Positions 9,211 to 21,825 are shown, counted from the first letter of the stretch. The stretch: DNA of 64,000 bases from Asticcacaulis currens (GCF_028550395.1 NZ_JAQQKW010000003.1:62001-126000); one strand, 5' to 3'. A program made the numbers and translations. Notes: generated by a model not told the origin, from the letters alone.

Positions 9211-9578
9211 TAGAGGACCTCCGGCGCCAGCGAGATGATCTTCATGTGGTTCTTGGCGCGCAGCTCGCGCGGAACCGGCCCGAAGATACGGGTGCCGATG
9301 GGCTCACCCGACTTGTTCACGATCACAGCGGCGTTGGTGTCGAAACGGATCACCGAACCGTCCTTGCGCTGGATGTCTTTCGAGGTGCGCACGACGATGG
9401 CGCGCAGAACGTCACCCTTCTTCACGCGGCCACGGGGGATCGCTTCCTTAACCGAGACGACGATCAGGTCACCCACCGAGGCGTAACGGCGCTTGGAGCC
9501 GCCCAACACCTTGATGCACATGACCCGGCGCGCGCCCGAATTATCGGCAACGTCCAGATTAGTTTGCATCTGAATCAT
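9210..9578 (-). CDS. rplN: 50S ribosomal protein L14
   Basis: The 122-residue product starts [18 protein letters not shown], the family signature, and ends IISLAPEVL. It is the first gene of the spc segment. The 299 bp upstream carry a terminator-like hairpin after rpsQ, so the S10 and spc segments are at least partly separate transcripts. Confidence 0.97.
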   Translation of the reverse strand: MIQMQTNLDVADNSGARRVMCIKVLGGSKRRYASVGDLIVVSVKEAIPRGRVKKGDVLRAIVVRTSKDIQRKDGSVIRFDTNAAVIVNKSGEPIGTRIFGPVPRELRAKNHMKIISLAPEVL

Positions 9579-9877
9579 AATTCAAACTTTCCAAAATCTC
9601 GCAAAAGGCCCCCACCCTTTCGGGCGCAGACTTCCGCGAAGACGACTGAGGATTCCGAGGAAGCGGGCCTTAAACCCTATTTCCTCCGAATAAGCAAACG
9701 GAAAAATGCTCAACGAAGCCGTTCCGCCCGTTTGGGGTGGAGGTTCCGTGAGCATCTCTCCGGTTCAACGTCTGCGAAGGGTTTTCCGCGAAATCCCGAA
9801 GGCAGGCGGAACCGGATCGCAAATGTCAAAAGACCGAAACCCGGAAGGCTGAAATAGCCTTCCGGGCCTCTGATGTC
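9579..9877 (-). other. Non-coding gap between rpsQ and rplN
   Basis: This is 299 bp without a gene at the S10/spc junction. It contains the hairpin at 9840-9866 and a weaker inverted repeat TGCTCA/TGAGCA (9707-9712/9749-9754). A spc promoter is expected here by analogy with enterobacteria, but I see no convincing -35/-10 pair. Confidence 0.55.
9840..9866 (-). terminator. Terminator-like hairpin after rpsQ
   Basis: A perfect 11-bp GC-rich stem (9840-9850/9856-9866) has a 5-base loop and lies 11 bp past the rpsQ stop. On minus it is followed by TTTCGGTCTTTT, a broken T-run, so partial termination is plausible. Confidence 0.6.
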
Positions 9878-10117
9878 TTAGGCTGCGTCCTTGGGAAGCA
9901 CTTCCCAGGTCTTCAGCTTGGACTTCGGCGCGCACTCGATGATACGAGCGACTTCGCCGGCCTTGTAGGTGTTGTTTTCATCGTGAGCGTGGTAGCGCTT
10001 TGAAACGCGCACCGGCTTCTTCAGAACCGGGTGCAGAACGGTACGCTCGACCTTCACGACGATGGTCTTGTTGCCCTTGTCAGAAACAACCAGACCTTCA
10101 AGAATGCGCTTGGGCAT
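9878..10117 (-). CDS. rpsQ: 30S ribosomal protein S17
   Basis: S17 is a primary 16S-binding protein of the OB fold. The 79-residue product starts [20 protein letters not shown] and has the conserved [19 protein letters not shown]. It is the last gene of the S10 segment, 11 bp after rpmC. Confidence 0.97.
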   Translation of the reverse strand: MPKRILEGLVVSDKGNKTIVVKVERTVLHPVLKKPVRVSKRYHAHDENNTYKAGEVARIIECAPKSKLKTWEVLPKDAA

Positions 10118-10128
10118 GGTCTATTCCT

Positions 10129-10323
10129 TTAGGCAGACTTCTGAGTGGTCAGAAGCGACTTGATGCGCGCGATGTCCTTGCGGACTTCGTTCACACGGTG
10201 GGTCTTCTCCAGTTGGCCGGTGGCCTTCTGGAAACGAAGGTTGAACTGTTCCTTCTTGAGGTTCAGCAGTTCTTCCTGAAGCTGATCGGGGGTCTTGCCC
10301 CGCAGGTCGGCAATCTTAGTCAT
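10129..10323 (-). CDS. rpmC: 50S ribosomal protein L29
   Basis: L29 lies at the polypeptide exit site next to L23. The 64-residue helical protein has [20 protein letters not shown] and the [20 protein letters not shown] helix. It is 5 bp after rplP, as in the S10 operon. Confidence 0.97.
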   Translation of the reverse strand: MTKIADLRGKTPDQLQEELLNLKKEQFNLRFQKATGQLEKTHRVNEVRKDIARIKSLLTTQKSA

Positions 10324-10328
10324 GGTCC

Positions 10329-10757
10329 TTACTCCGCCGCAATGCCGGCGTCGAGACGGGTCACGACGCGGGTACGAACCGGCAGCTTGGCCGCGCCGAG
10401 GCGCAGAGCTTCACGGGCGATGTCGTCCGCGACGCCGTCGATTTCAAACAGGATACGGCCGGGGGCCACGCGGGCCGCCCAGTAATCCACGGAACCCTTA
10501 CCGGAACCCATCCGGACTTCGGCGGGCTTGCCCGTGACGGGCAGGTCCGGGAAGATACGGATCCAGACGCGGCCCTGACGCTTCATTTGACGCGTGATGG
10601 CCCGACGGGCGGCTTCGATCTGACGGGCGGTCAAGCGCTCAGGCTCGACCGTCTTCAGACCATAGGAACCAAAGTTCAGCGTGTAGCCGCCCTTGGCATT
10701 ACCGTGGATGCGGCCCTTGAAGGCCTTACGGTATTTTGTGCGCTTAGGAAGCAGCAT
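10329..10757 (-). CDS. rplP: 50S ribosomal protein L16
   Basis: L16 organises the A-site and peptidyl-transferase region. The 142-residue product starts [19 protein letters not shown] and has the [15 protein letters not shown] segment typical of L16. It lies 5 bp after rpsC. Confidence 0.97.
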   Translation of the reverse strand: MLLPKRTKYRKAFKGRIHGNAKGGYTLNFGSYGLKTVEPERLTARQIEAARRAITRQMKRQGRVWIRIFPDLPVTGKPAEVRMGSGKGSVDYWAARVAPGRILFEIDGVADDIAREALRLGAAKLPVRTRVVTRLDAGIAAE

Positions 10758-10762
10758 AGCGA

Positions 10763-11518
10763 TCAGGCCTCCTTATTGTTGCGATCGCGGCGCGGGCCAC
10801 GGTTGTTACGCTCGCCGCGCTCCGGACGCTCGTTCGACGACGGGCCCGAAGCTTCCTGCGACCAGCGCTTGTCCTGGGCCATCGGATCGTGCTCAAGGAC
10901 TTCGCCCTTGAAGATCCACACCTTGACGCCGATGATGCCGTAGGTGGTCAGGGCTTCGGCAAAGCCGAAGTCGATGTCCGCACGCAGGGTGTGCAGCGGC
11001 ACGCGACCTTCACGGTACCATTCCATACGGGCGATTTCCGCACCGCCGAGACGACCCGACAGGTTCATACGGATGCCCTTGGCGCCCAGACGCATGGCCG
11101 ACTGGATCGAACGCTTCATGGCGCGGCGGAAAGCCACGCGGCGTTCCAGCTGCTGAGCGATGGATTCGGCGACCAGTTGCGAATCGACTTCCGGCTTGCG
11201 GACTTCGACCAGGTTCAGGAACACTTCGCCCTCGGTGAGGGCAGAAATGTCCTTACGCAGCTTGTCGATGTCAGCACCCTTCTTGCCGATCACCACGCCC
11301 GGCCGGGCGGCATAGATGGTGATGCGGCACTTCTTGTGCGGACGCTCGATGATGATGCGCGACACGCCGGCGGCGTTCAGCTTTTCCTTCAGTTCCTTAC
11401 GGATCTTCAGGTCCTGGTGCAGCAGCTTCGCGTATTCCTGACGGGCGGCGAACCAGCGCGAGTCCCAGGTACGGTTGACGCCGAGGCGCAGACCGATCGG
11501 ATTGACTTTCTGACCCAT
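10763..11518 (-). CDS. rpsC: 30S ribosomal protein S3
   Basis: S3 is an mRNA-entry protein with an N-terminal KH domain ([18 protein letters not shown]) and a C-terminal S3 domain ([19 protein letters not shown]). The 251-residue length includes a charged, Asn/Arg-rich C-terminal tail, common in alphaproteobacteria. Its start overlaps the rplV stop. Confidence 0.97.
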   Translation of the reverse strand: MGQKVNPIGLRLGVNRTWDSRWFAARQEYAKLLHQDLKIRKELKEKLNAAGVSRIIIERPHKKCRITIYAARPGVVIGKKGADIDKLRKDISALTEGEVFLNLVEVRKPEVDSQLVAESIAQQLERRVAFRRAMKRSIQSAMRLGAKGIRMNLSGRLGGAEIARMEWYREGRVPLHTLRADIDFGFAEALTTYGIIGVKVWIFKGEVLEHDPMAQDKRWSQEASGPSSNERPERGERNNRGPRRDRNNKEA

Positions 11519-11901
11519 TAGGCAGCCTCTTGACCAAGTTCACGGACGACGATGGTCAGTTCCGAGAAGGGCTTCAGGATACGCGACGAGCGACCGCGGG
11601 CGCGGGACGCAAAGCGCTTCATGACGATGTTCTTGCCCACATATGCCTCGGCGACAAACAGGTTGTCGATGTCGAGGTTGTGGTTGTTTTCGGCGTTGGA
11701 GATCGCCGAATACAGGGCCTTGCGAACGTCGCCGGCGATGCGCTTGTGCGAGAACTCAAGCTCGTTGAGCGCGCGCTGGACCTTCAGGCCGCGGATCGAC
11801 TGGGCCACCAGGTTCAGCTTGTAAGGGCTGATGCGGATGGAGACCAGCTTGGCGCGGGCTTCGGTCGGCTTTACGCGGCGAGGATTGGACGTTTGCGACA
11901 T
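11518..11901 (-). CDS. rplV: 50S ribosomal protein L22
   Basis: L22 lines the peptide exit tunnel. The 127-residue product has the [20 protein letters not shown] core and the tunnel-loop region [20 protein letters not shown], with no obvious macrolide-resistance insertion. The gene is coupled to rpsC by a 1-base overlap. Confidence 0.97.
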   Translation of the reverse strand: MSQTSNPRRVKPTEARAKLVSIRISPYKLNLVAQSIRGLKVQRALNELEFSHKRIAGDVRKALYSAISNAENNHNLDIDNLFVAEAYVGKNIVMKRFASRARGRSSRILKPFSELTIVVRELGQEAA

Positions 11902-11904
11902 GGC

Positions 11905-12183
11905 TTACTTCCTCTTCGCCTTCTTGTCAGCGGCGTGACCCGGGAAGTTCCGCGTGGGCGAAAATTCACCGAGCTTCATGCCGACCATGTCTTCCGACAC
12001 CAGCACCGGCACGTGCTTCTGACCGTTATAAACACCAAAGGTGAGCCCCACAAACTGGGGCATGATGACAGAGCGGCGCGACCACGTCTTGATGACGTCC
12101 TTGCGACCGCCGGCCTGAGCCGCTTCCGCCTTCTTAAGAAGGTGGCCATCGACAAAGGGACCTTTCCATACGGAGCGAGCCAT
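11905..12183 (-). CDS. rpsS: 30S ribosomal protein S19
   Basis: S19 is a small-subunit head protein pairing with S13. The 92-residue product starts [20 protein letters not shown] and contains [20 protein letters not shown]. It lies 3 bp after rplB and 3 bp before rplV. Confidence 0.97.
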   Translation of the reverse strand: MARSVWKGPFVDGHLLKKAEAAQAGGRKDVIKTWSRRSVIMPQFVGLTFGVYNGQKHVPVLVSEDMVGMKLGEFSPTRNFPGHAADKKAKRK

Positions 12184-12186
12184 GGA

Positions 12187-13023
12187 TTAGCGAGCCTTCT
12201 TGAGGTGACGCGAGCGGATGATGAACTTATCCGTCGCTTTGTTGGTACGGGTCTTGCGGCCCTTGGTGGGCTTGCCCCACGGGGTGACCGGGTTACGACC
12301 GCCCGATGTGCGGCCTTCACCACCACCGTGCGGGTGGTCGATCGGGTTCATGGCCACACCACGAACGTGCGGACGCCAGCCCTTGTGACGGGCGCGACCA
12401 GCCTTACCCAGGCTTTCGTTCATGTGGTCCGGGTTGGACACGGCACCGACGGTGGCCATGCAGGTGTCGAGCACCATGCGCAGTTCACCCGAACCCAGAC
12501 GGATCTGGGCGTAACCGGCGTCGCGGCCAACGAGCTGAGCATAGGCCCCAGCCGAACGGGCCAGCTGACCACCCTTCATGGGCTTCAGCTCGACATTGTG
12601 GATGATCGTACCGACCGGCAGCGAACGCAGCGGCGCGGCGTTACCCGGCTTCACGTCCACCTTTTCCGAGGCGATGATGGTGTCACCGGCCTTGAGGCGT
12701 TGCGGAGCCAGGATGTAGGCCTTTTCGCCGTCGGCATAGTTGATCAGCGCGATGAAGGCGGTGCGGTTCGGGTCATACTCCAGACGCTCCACCGTACCGG
12801 CCACGTCGAACTTGCGACGCTTGAAGTCGATGATGCGATAGAGCTTCTTGGCGCCGCCGCCACGGAAGCGGACGGCCACACGACCGCCGGCACCACGGCC
12901 GCCGGACTTGGTGAGACCTTCGACCAGAGCCTTCTCAGGACGGCCCTTGTGCAGCTCGGAACGGTCAACGAGAACCAGTTCGCGACGACCGGGCGAGGTG
13001 GGGTTGAATTGCTTCAAAGCCAT
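12187..13023 (-). CDS. rplB: 50S ribosomal protein L2
   Basis: L2 is essential for subunit association and the peptidyl-transferase centre. The 278-residue product has the conserved [20 protein letters not shown] motif carrying the near-invariant His, and [17 protein letters not shown] upstream of it. It is flanked by rplW and rpsS. Confidence 0.98.
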   Translation of the reverse strand: MALKQFNPTSPGRRELVLVDRSELHKGRPEKALVEGLTKSGGRGAGGRVAVRFRGGGAKKLYRIIDFKRRKFDVAGTVERLEYDPNRTAFIALINYADGEKAYILAPQRLKAGDTIIASEKVDVKPGNAAPLRSLPVGTIIHNVELKPMKGGQLARSAGAYAQLVGRDAGYAQIRLGSGELRMVLDTCMATVGAVSNPDHMNESLGKAGRARHKGWRPHVRGVAMNPIDHPHGGGEGRTSGGRNPVTPWGKPTKGRKTRTNKATDKFIIRSRHLKKAR

Positions 13024-13038
13024 TGTTCAATCCTCTCC

Positions 13039-13335
13039 TTACAGACCGGTGGTGATGTCGATGGATTGGCCCTCTTCGAGGGTGACAATCGCCTTCTTGA
13101 CATCGTTGCGACGGCCCATGATGCCCTTGAAGCGCTTGGTCTTGCCCTTCGTGACAACCGTGTTCACCTTGACAACCTTGACGTTGAACAGAGCTTCAAC
13201 GGCCGAGGCGATCTCGTCCTTCGAGGAGTCGAGCGACACCTTGAAGACCACCTTGTTCTGTTCAGACAGAACGGTCGCCTTTTCGGTGATGTGCGGCGCC
13301 AGGATGACGTCGTAATTGCGGATAGTAGCAGCCAT
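13039..13335 (-). CDS. rplW: 50S ribosomal protein L23
   Basis: L23 docks trigger factor and SRP at the exit port. The 98-residue product has [20 protein letters not shown] and the loop [21 protein letters not shown], all typical. It lies 3 bp after rplD. Confidence 0.97.
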   Translation of the reverse strand: MAATIRNYDVILAPHITEKATVLSEQNKVVFKVSLDSSKDEIASAVEALFNVKVVKVNTVVTKGKTKRFKGIMGRRNDVKKAIVTLEEGQSIDITTGL

Positions 13336-13338
13336 AAC

Positions 13339-13971
13339 TTAGGCCTCCACTTTGAAGCGGGCTTCGATCGCTTCCACCGCCGACTTCGTCAGAACCAGCG
13401 TCTGGCGGCGCAGAACGTCATAAACGTTCAGACCGGCCGACGGCAGGACGTCGATATTCGGGATGTTGCGCGAAGCAAGCGCGAAGTTGGTGTCAACTTC
13501 CGGGCCCGCGATGATGAGAGCGTTCTTCAGGCCCAGCGTTTCGAACTTAGCACGAAGCGCGGCGGTCTTGGCCGAGTCGAGCGTGGCCTGATCGAGGACG
13601 ATCAGCGCACCGGCCTTTGCCTTCGAGGACAGGGCGTGACGCAGACCCAGGGCGCGGACCTTCTTTTGCAGGTCGAAGGCGTGCGAGCGAACGACCGGAC
13701 CGAAGGCGCGCGAACCGCCGACGAATTGCGGTGCACGGCGAGAACCGTGACGGGCGCCGCCGGAGCCCTTTTGCTTGTACATCTTCTTACCCGTGCGAGA
13801 ATTCTCGTTGCGGGTCTGAACCTTGTGCGTACCGGCGCGGCGCTTGGCCAGTTGCCAGTTGACGACGCGGGCCAGGATGTCGTTGCGGATCTCTTCGAGG
13901 CCGAAAACGGCGTCAGAGACGTCAACCGAACCGGCCTTGCCGTTGTCGAGAGTGATAACGTCGAGTTTCAT
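13339..13971 (-). CDS. rplD: 50S ribosomal protein L4
   Basis: L4 is an exit-tunnel protein and, in enterobacteria, the autogenous regulator of the S10 operon through its leader RNA. The 210-residue product has the tunnel-loop region [20 protein letters not shown] leader hairpin upstream of rpsJ makes L4-type control conceivable here, but nothing in the protein proves it. Confidence 0.97.
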   Translation of the reverse strand: MKLDVITLDNGKAGSVDVSDAVFGLEEIRNDILARVVNWQLAKRRAGTHKVQTRNENSRTGKKMYKQKGSGGARHGSRRAPQFVGGSRAFGPVVRSHAFDLQKKVRALGLRHALSSKAKAGALIVLDQATLDSAKTAALRAKFETLGLKNALIIAGPEVDTNFALASRNIPNIDVLPSAGLNVYDVLRRQTLVLTKSAVEAIEARFKVEA

Positions 13972-13973
13972 GA

Positions 13974-14705
13974 TTATTCAGCACCCTCTTCTTGAGCGGG
14001 CGCTTCCTCAGCTTGAGCCGGAGCGGCAGCAGCCTTCTTGAGGCCGGCCGGGAACGGCAGGGCCTGCGGGGCCGACTTCTTCACGGCGTCGCGGATCTTG
14101 ACGAACGAGCCTTCCGCACCGGGCACAGCGCCACGGATGAAGATCAGGCCGCGCTCGGCGTCGATGCGAACGACTTCGAGGTTGAGCGTTGTGACGGTTT
14201 CCACACCATAGTGACCGGCCATCTTCTTGCCGGGGAAGGTGCGGCCCGGATCCTGACGGTTACCCGTCGAACCGTGGGCGCGGTGCGAGACCGACACGCC
14301 GTGGGTGGCGCGCATACCGCCGAAGTTCCAGCGCTTCATGGCACCGGCAAAACCCTTACCGATGGTCGTGCCCTGAATGTCAACGCGCTGACCTTCGACG
14401 AAGTGATCGGCCGAAAATTCGGCGCCAACTTCTACGAGGGCGTCTTCGGAGACGCGGAACTCGGACAGGATGGCCTTGGGCTCAACCTGAGCCTTGGCGA
14501 AGCGTTCACGCTCAGGCTTGGAGACGTTCTTGGCCTTGCGGGTACCGGCACCCAGTTGCAGGGCGGTGTAGCCGTCCTTGTCCTTGGTACGCTGAGCCAC
14601 AACCTGGCAGCCTTCGAGCGAGAGGACGGTGACGGGGACGTGCTGGCCTTGCGCGTCGAAATAACGCGTCATGCCGAGCTTTTTTGCGAGGAGACCTGTT
14701 CTCAT
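13974..14705 (-). CDS. rplC: 50S ribosomal protein L3
   Basis: L3 reaches the peptidyl-transferase centre. The 243-residue product starts [17 protein letters not shown] and has [20 protein letters not shown] and [18 protein letters not shown]. An Ala/Glu/Gln-rich C-terminal extension of about 30 residues ([16 protein letters not shown]) goes beyond the core fold, as in many alphaproteobacteria. Confidence 0.97.
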   Translation of the reverse strand: MRTGLLAKKLGMTRYFDAQGQHVPVTVLSLEGCQVVAQRTKDKDGYTALQLGAGTRKAKNVSKPERERFAKAQVEPKAILSEFRVSEDALVEVGAEFSADHFVEGQRVDIQGTTIGKGFAGAMKRWNFGGMRATHGVSVSHRAHGSTGNRQDPGRTFPGKKMAGHYGVETVTTLNLEVVRIDAERGLIFIRGAVPGAEGSFVKIRDAVKKSAPQALPFPAGLKKAAAAPAQAEEAPAQEEGAE

Positions 14706-14716
14706 GACCGGGCCCC

Positions 14717-15025
14717 TTAAATCTTGATCTCGACGTCCACACCAGCGGACAGGTCGAGCTTCATCAGCGCGTCGACGGTCTGCGGGGTGGGATCGACGAT
14801 GTCCAGCACGCGCTTGTGCGTGCGGATTTCGAACTGTTCACGGGACTTCTTATCGACGTGCGGCGAACGGTTCACGGTGAAGCGCTCAATCAGCGTCGGC
14901 AGGGGGATCGGCCCCCGGACGGTAGCACCGGTGCGCTTGGCCGTGTTCACGATTTCACGTGTGGAATGGTCCAGCACGCGGTGATCGAAGGCCTTGAGCC
15001 TGATGCGGATATTCTGACGATCCAT
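14717..15025 (-). CDS. rpsJ: 30S ribosomal protein S10
   Basis: S10 is a head protein of the small subunit and the NusE transcription antitermination partner. I chose the start [19 protein letters not shown] (102 residues), the family start, over an upstream in-frame ATG. It is the first gene of the S10 segment, 11 bp before rplC, with a leader of roughly 250 nt. Confidence 0.97.
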   Translation of the reverse strand: MDRQNIRIRLKAFDHRVLDHSTREIVNTAKRTGATVRGPIPLPTLIERFTVNRSPHVDKKSREQFEIRTHKRVLDIVDPTPQTVDALMKLDLSAGVDVEIKI

Positions 15026-15138
15026 ATCGCTCTTATTCCAAGTTAAGGGGTTGCGTATCCCGCGTCCGTTGAACCATTTCAAAGACCAGCTTCGATCTCA
15101 AAACGGAGACCGACGCGTTATCCGCAAAAACAAAGCCG

Positions 15139-15154
15139 CGCAGCGTGAGCTGCG
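15139..15154 (-). promoter_or_regulatory. Attenuator-like hairpin in S10 leader
   Basis: A 6-bp GC stem (15139-15144/15149-15154), extendable past one mismatch, has a TCAC loop on minus. Downstream is CGGCTTTGTTTTTGC. It sits about 115 bases before rpsJ, where the E. coli S10 leader has its L4-controlled attenuator. The correspondence is inferred from position only. Confidence 0.45.
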
Positions 15155-15276
15155 TGGCCATTCGGAAAGTCTGGAAGCGTCACCTTATATATAAAGACGA
15201 GGCCGCCGACTTAATTTCGTAATATGCGGACCGCGTATGAAGCCTGAACCTCACGGCCGATCCAACAGAGGTCGCG

Positions 15277-15305
15277 TATATGCCGAAGGAGTCGGCCCGC
15301 GTCAA
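15277..15305 (-). promoter_or_regulatory. Housekeeping promoter for the S10 segment
   Basis: On minus, TTGACG (15300-15305) is separated by 17 bp from CATATA (15277-15282). The -35 lies 28 bp after the stop of the upstream acetyltransferase gene. Confidence 0.6.
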
Positions 15306-15332
15306 CCCCTGCCCTCATAATTCTTTGGAAGT

Positions 15333-16535
15333 TTAAGCGGCTATATCGTTAGGGGTCGGCGCCTGGGACGGCGCATTGGCCCGCAGGCGGCTGATCCCCC
15401 GCCGGAACAGGGCCTGAAACGCGTCGCGTTTGCCTTTCGGGCAGGTTTCGCAGGCCCGGATGGTGCGCAGACGCCGTTGCAGGCTCAGTCTTATACCCCG
15501 CAGCTTCTCCTGCGCCACCGGAGACAGGGCAACCACCGCATCAAACACGACCGTCATCAGGCTGGCTCGCGCCTCGACCGTCCCTTCAAGGCAGACGCGC
15601 GCCGGGCTGGTCATGGTGTGCTTGTAACACTCTCCGCCCGCCCCGAAGTCCACCTGGGTGATGCCTCGTTCGGCCACGTGCTGCATGATGCGCAACGACA
15701 GAAGAATACCGGGGCTATAGCGGTGATAGGCTTCGGCATAGGCCGGAAACCAGAAATGCATATAGGTGTTGCGGATCAGGCAAATTTCCGCCGCCACCAG
15801 CACCGGCTCCGGACCACGCGTGTCACGGAAGACCCCTACCCTCAGACCGAAGCCCTCGTCCTGACGCTTGGCCAACTCACTCAGCAGGTTGAGTGTCCAG
15901 CCACAGCCGAAGACATCGTGCATCCCCGAACGGCTGTACTGCTCACGCTTCTGGTCGATCACCCATTGCAGCAGGTCGGGCGTGACGCGCTCAAACGTAA
16001 AGGCGAAACCACCAAAGTCCTTTTCGACATTGCGCTGACAGCGGCCGACATTCTTATAGAATTTGTGATGCTGCGCCTTTTGTCGCGCCAGGTAGGCCTC
16101 ATAGCCGCCGCTCAGATCGGCAATCTGCGTCACCGCTTCGATGGTGCGGGCGCGGGCATTGCCGGCGGACATATCCCCTACCCAGCCCATGAATTCGAGG
16201 CGGTGGGCCTTGAGGCTGCGCAGCAGCAGCGGATAGTCCATGACGAAGGACGCATCTGCAATGACACCGTGATAGTCGGTCAGCGGCGCGCCTAGCGGCT
16301 GAATGGTGCGGCCACGCAACTGAAAGGGCAGGAAACCAGCGATGTTGGCGTGTTCGTCATAAAGCCGCGCAATATGAGCGTCCGGCACGCTCTGCCCGAT
16401 GTCCATGACATAGCGCACATCGAAATAGGGCCCGATCAGATCGGGGCGCCGCGATATAAACCCTTCCCAGGCTGCAATATCTTCGGCGGTCAGCGCCTCG
16501 GGCGCGACGCTTTCGATGCGAGTCAGTCTGGCCAT
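15333..16535 (-). CDS. CelD/FemAB-type GNAT acetyltransferase
   Basis: This is a 400-residue protein of the BcsL/CelD-like GNAT group. Its second half has the group's hallmark: YSPGILLSLRIMQHVAERGI followed by QVDFGAGGECYKHT. The N-terminal half (GFLPFQLRGRTIQPLGAPLT) matches the first GNAT-like lobe. Relatives modify sugars or amino-acyl groups in exopolysaccharide pathways, and one in Caulobacter (HfsK) acts in holdfast synthesis. The substrate here is unknown, and no polysaccharide genes are adjacent. It lies between a decayed CAP gene and the S10 promoter, an odd place. Confidence 0.75.
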   Translation of the reverse strand: MARLTRIESVAPEALTAEDIAAWEGFISRRPDLIGPYFDVRYVMDIGQSVPDAHIARLYDEHANIAGFLPFQLRGRTIQPLGAPLTDYHGVIADASFVMDYPLLLRSLKAHRLEFMGWVGDMSAGNARARTIEAVTQIADLSGGYEAYLARQKAQHHKFYKNVGRCQRNVEKDFGGFAFTFERVTPDLLQWVIDQKREQYSRSGMHDVFGCGWTLNLLSELAKRQDEGFGLRVGVFRDTRGPEPVLVAAEICLIRNTYMHFWFPAYAEAYHRYSPGILLSLRIMQHVAERGITQVDFGAGGECYKHTMTSPARVCLEGTVEARASLMTVVFDAVVALSPVAQEKLRGIRLSLQRRLRTIRACETCPKGKRDAFQALFRRGISRLRANAPSQAPTPNDIAA

Positions 16536-16604
16536 CCGGCTCTCCTGCGTAACTTTGCAACCAGATGTACAGTGGCAAGGTTTATATTGCCCTAAGTCGA
16601 ACGG

Positions 16605-17074
16605 TTAACGCGACCTGTCTGGCGTGATGGCCGGGCAGGCAAGAAGCTGCACTCAGTAATACGGATAGGCTGTGTCTTGCCCCCGGCAGGGGGCATCGTC
16701 AGGTGGTGATAGACCATGGCCAGTCCGGATTCCGTCAGATCGCAGTTCAACAGATTGTCTCTGCGCGCAGCGCTACGCATCCAAGCGCACATGACCGCTT
16801 CCGCATCCGGATAGTCGACAGGCAGATTTTCCGCCACGAGGGTCCAGCGATAGCCGGTTTGACTTACACGTTGCGCAGGATTGGCTTTGTCGGGTGCACA
16901 TGGTTGAAGAAATTGCGTTCGGCCATAGAATGTGCCTGATCGTCTGCAGCGGTGTCCAGACGGTGATTGGGCACCAGCGGCGCACAGCCCTTCGCCTCTC
17001 GCTCTAGATTAACGGGATCAATCCGCCTGTTGCGCCGAAGCCGGGGCGACCATCAAGGACCAACACACAGCCAT
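16605..17074 (-). pseudogene. Decayed CAP (SCP/PR1-like) domain gene
   Basis: Three reading frames must be joined to read one CAP protein. Frame A gives a signal-peptide end (MAVCWSLMVAPASAQQAD), then stops. The next frame gives DPVNLEREAKGCAPLVPNHR followed by DTAADDQAHSMAERNFFNHV, the CAP helix region, and stops after ILRNV. The third gives GYRWTLVAENLPVDYPDAEA followed by WMRSAARRDNLLNCDLTESG. The end, AYPYY then VQLLACPAITPDRSR, needs another shift and has TGA where Trp is expected. Two or three frameshifts plus a nonsense codon point to real decay, although a low-quality consensus is possible. The start has a GGGGAGAGG-like ribosome site and follows the nuclease gene by 20 bp. Confidence 0.8.
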
Positions 17075-17093
17075 CAGGGGAAGCCTCTCCCCC

Positions 17094-18065
17094 TCATCCT
17101 TGTCTCTTGCGCTGGATCAGGGCGTCCAGCACCTGCCCGTCTATATCGGTATTGATCTGCATCCACAACGGCAGGTGGTCGGACAACTGATAGGTGAAGG
17201 CGTCCTTGTCCATGTCCGGATAGGTGTCCGCCGGGAACAGCGGGCGATGATCGCCGGCATAGAAGTCCAGCACGCCACCGGCATTGGTGAAGCTTTCGGT
17301 GAACTGGGTGAAGTGCAGCATCTGGTCGTAACGTTTGTCGCGGGCCAGATTGGAGCCGAACTCATCCTTGGCCAGAGCTGTCGGTATCTTCAGGCCGCAT
17401 TCGAGCAGGGCCTTGAGCATCGGGCTGTCGCGGGTCGGAATGTTGAAGTCCCCCATGACGATGATGTCCTTGTCTTCTGCGGTCTTTTCCTTCGTCTTAG
17501 CGCCGATCCACGCCGCCAGACTTTCGATCTCCTTCAGGCGCGCGGCTTCTGTATCGCCCCAGCGCACGTGGGTGGTGAAGGCGAGAAAGTCGAAATTACC
17601 GGATTTGAACGAGGCCAGATACGGCGACCGCCACCAGCTTTGATCCGTCAGATATTCGCTGCCGCGCTTACTGCGCGGGGGAGATGGCTCGGCGGCCAGA
17701 CCGTTGAACACGACCGCGCGTGTATCGAACAGGTAACAGATGCGTTCGTAATTGCCGCCCTGATCACGCACCGCGTCGGAATAGACCACATCCCAATAGG
17801 GTCCCAATATGGGCAGGACCCGTTGCAGGTCGGACAGATTGTCGCGCAGTTCGACCACACCGATCAGATCAAACTGCCCCAGTATCTCGGCAATATAATG
17901 TATGGCCGCCTGGGTCCGGCGTTTCTTGCCGAATTCCCGTATGTTCCAGGTAGCGATGTTGAGCGTTTCATCCAGTTTCGACGGCGGAATCTTCGCCGCT
18001 TCGATCCGCTTGCGCAGGGTCTTCAGCCCTTCTGCAATCTCCAGACTGACATTGCCGTGAAACAT
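17094..18065 (-). CDS. Endonuclease/exonuclease/phosphatase-family protein
   Basis: This is a 323-residue protein with the full EEP (DNase I-like) motif set: TWNIREFG at about 38-45, catalytic-type Glu in VVELRDN, GDFNIPTRDSPM in the middle, and the terminal SDHLPLWMQI carrying the active-site Asp-His. No signal peptide or membrane segment is visible, so it is probably cytoplasmic. Family members cut nucleic acids, phosphoinositides or other phosphodiesters; the substrate is not predictable here. A strong ribosome site (GGGGAGGG) precedes the ATG. It follows the tuf terminator and precedes the CAP pseudogene. Confidence 0.8.
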   Translation of the reverse strand: MFHGNVSLEIAEGLKTLRKRIEAAKIPPSKLDETLNIATWNIREFGKKRRTQAAIHYIAEILGQFDLIGVVELRDNLSDLQRVLPILGPYWDVVYSDAVRDQGGNYERICYLFDTRAVVFNGLAAEPSPPRSKRGSEYLTDQSWWRSPYLASFKSGNFDFLAFTTHVRWGDTEAARLKEIESLAAWIGAKTKEKTAEDKDIIVMGDFNIPTRDSPMLKALLECGLKIPTALAKDEFGSNLARDKRYDQMLHFTQFTESFTNAGGVLDFYAGDHRPLFPADTYPDMDKDAFTYQLSDHLPLWMQINTDIDGQVLDALIQRKRQG

Positions 18066-18175
18066 CGCACCCTCCCCGTTTCAACCCACAGGAGAATGCA
18101 CACTTTTCGTGTCGCTGTCGATAAGGGGAGGCTTTTTCAATGGAGATCAAGACGGCCCGGAAGGCACACAAAAAA

Positions 18176-18198
18176 CCCCCTGAGACAAGCTCAGGGGG
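18176..18198. terminator. Bidirectional terminator after tuf
   Basis: A perfect 9-bp stem (18176-18184/18190-18198) has a 5-base loop. On minus six T's follow; on plus TTTCTTT follows. It ends the str operon about 60 bp past the tuf stop. Confidence 0.9.
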
Positions 18199-18258
18199 TT
18201 TCTTTAGTCTGATCGGTGTGGACGGCCCGCTTAGGAGCAGAAACCGAGACCTTTGCAA

Positions 18259-19449
<1,191 letters not shown>

Positions 19450-19607
19450 TTCAAATCCCCGCAAATATGCGGGCCTTCACTCGGTTAGGGGTTGGAAACT
19501 GGGGGCACTCCGCCCCGGAAATCCGTGTCGTCATCCTTGCGGATTTCCGGTTCGGGGCGCAGTGGGGATGGCCCGTAGCATAGTCTTTGCTACGGGCCAA
19601 ATGGTTT
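19450..19607 (-). other. Hairpin-rich fusA-tuf spacer
   Basis: This 158-bp spacer holds three inverted repeats: 19570-19580/19588-19598 (11 bp), a larger imperfect stem 19511-19525/19540-19559, and 19458-19463/19468-19473 next to the tuf start. None has a strong T-run on minus. They may adjust mRNA stability or tuf translation. Confidence 0.55.
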
Positions 19608-21686
<2,079 letters not shown>

Positions 21687-21825
21687 GTACGGGCCTCAGA
21701 CAAAAAGGGGAATTAAAAAAAGTTCGTAGGAACTATGCGCAGACGCGGGAGACTTGCCGAAGGAAGTCGCCCGCGCCTTATAGAGCTTTTTTGACAGGAC
21801 CATGACAGCCCTGTCCCGCAAGCCG

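Larger units (their letters stand above)
15026..15332 (-). other. S10 leader and promoter region
   Basis: This is 307 bp without a gene. It holds a promoter (15277-15305), a second AT-rich -10-like patch (TATATA near 15186-15193) and a terminator-like hairpin (15139-15154). The 5' untranslated leader of rpsJ would be long. Confidence 0.6.

Noticed and set aside
9640-9720. Possible spc promoter before rplN
   Set aside because: Candidate -35/-10 pairs on minus (TTGAGC or TTGCTT with AT-rich partners) have poor spacing or weak matches, so I do not list one.
11530-13995. Very long open frame on plus (about 820 codons) across rplV-rplD
   Set aside because: It is the antisense of clear ribosomal protein genes; high GC content keeps the opposite strand open. 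No recognisable domain.
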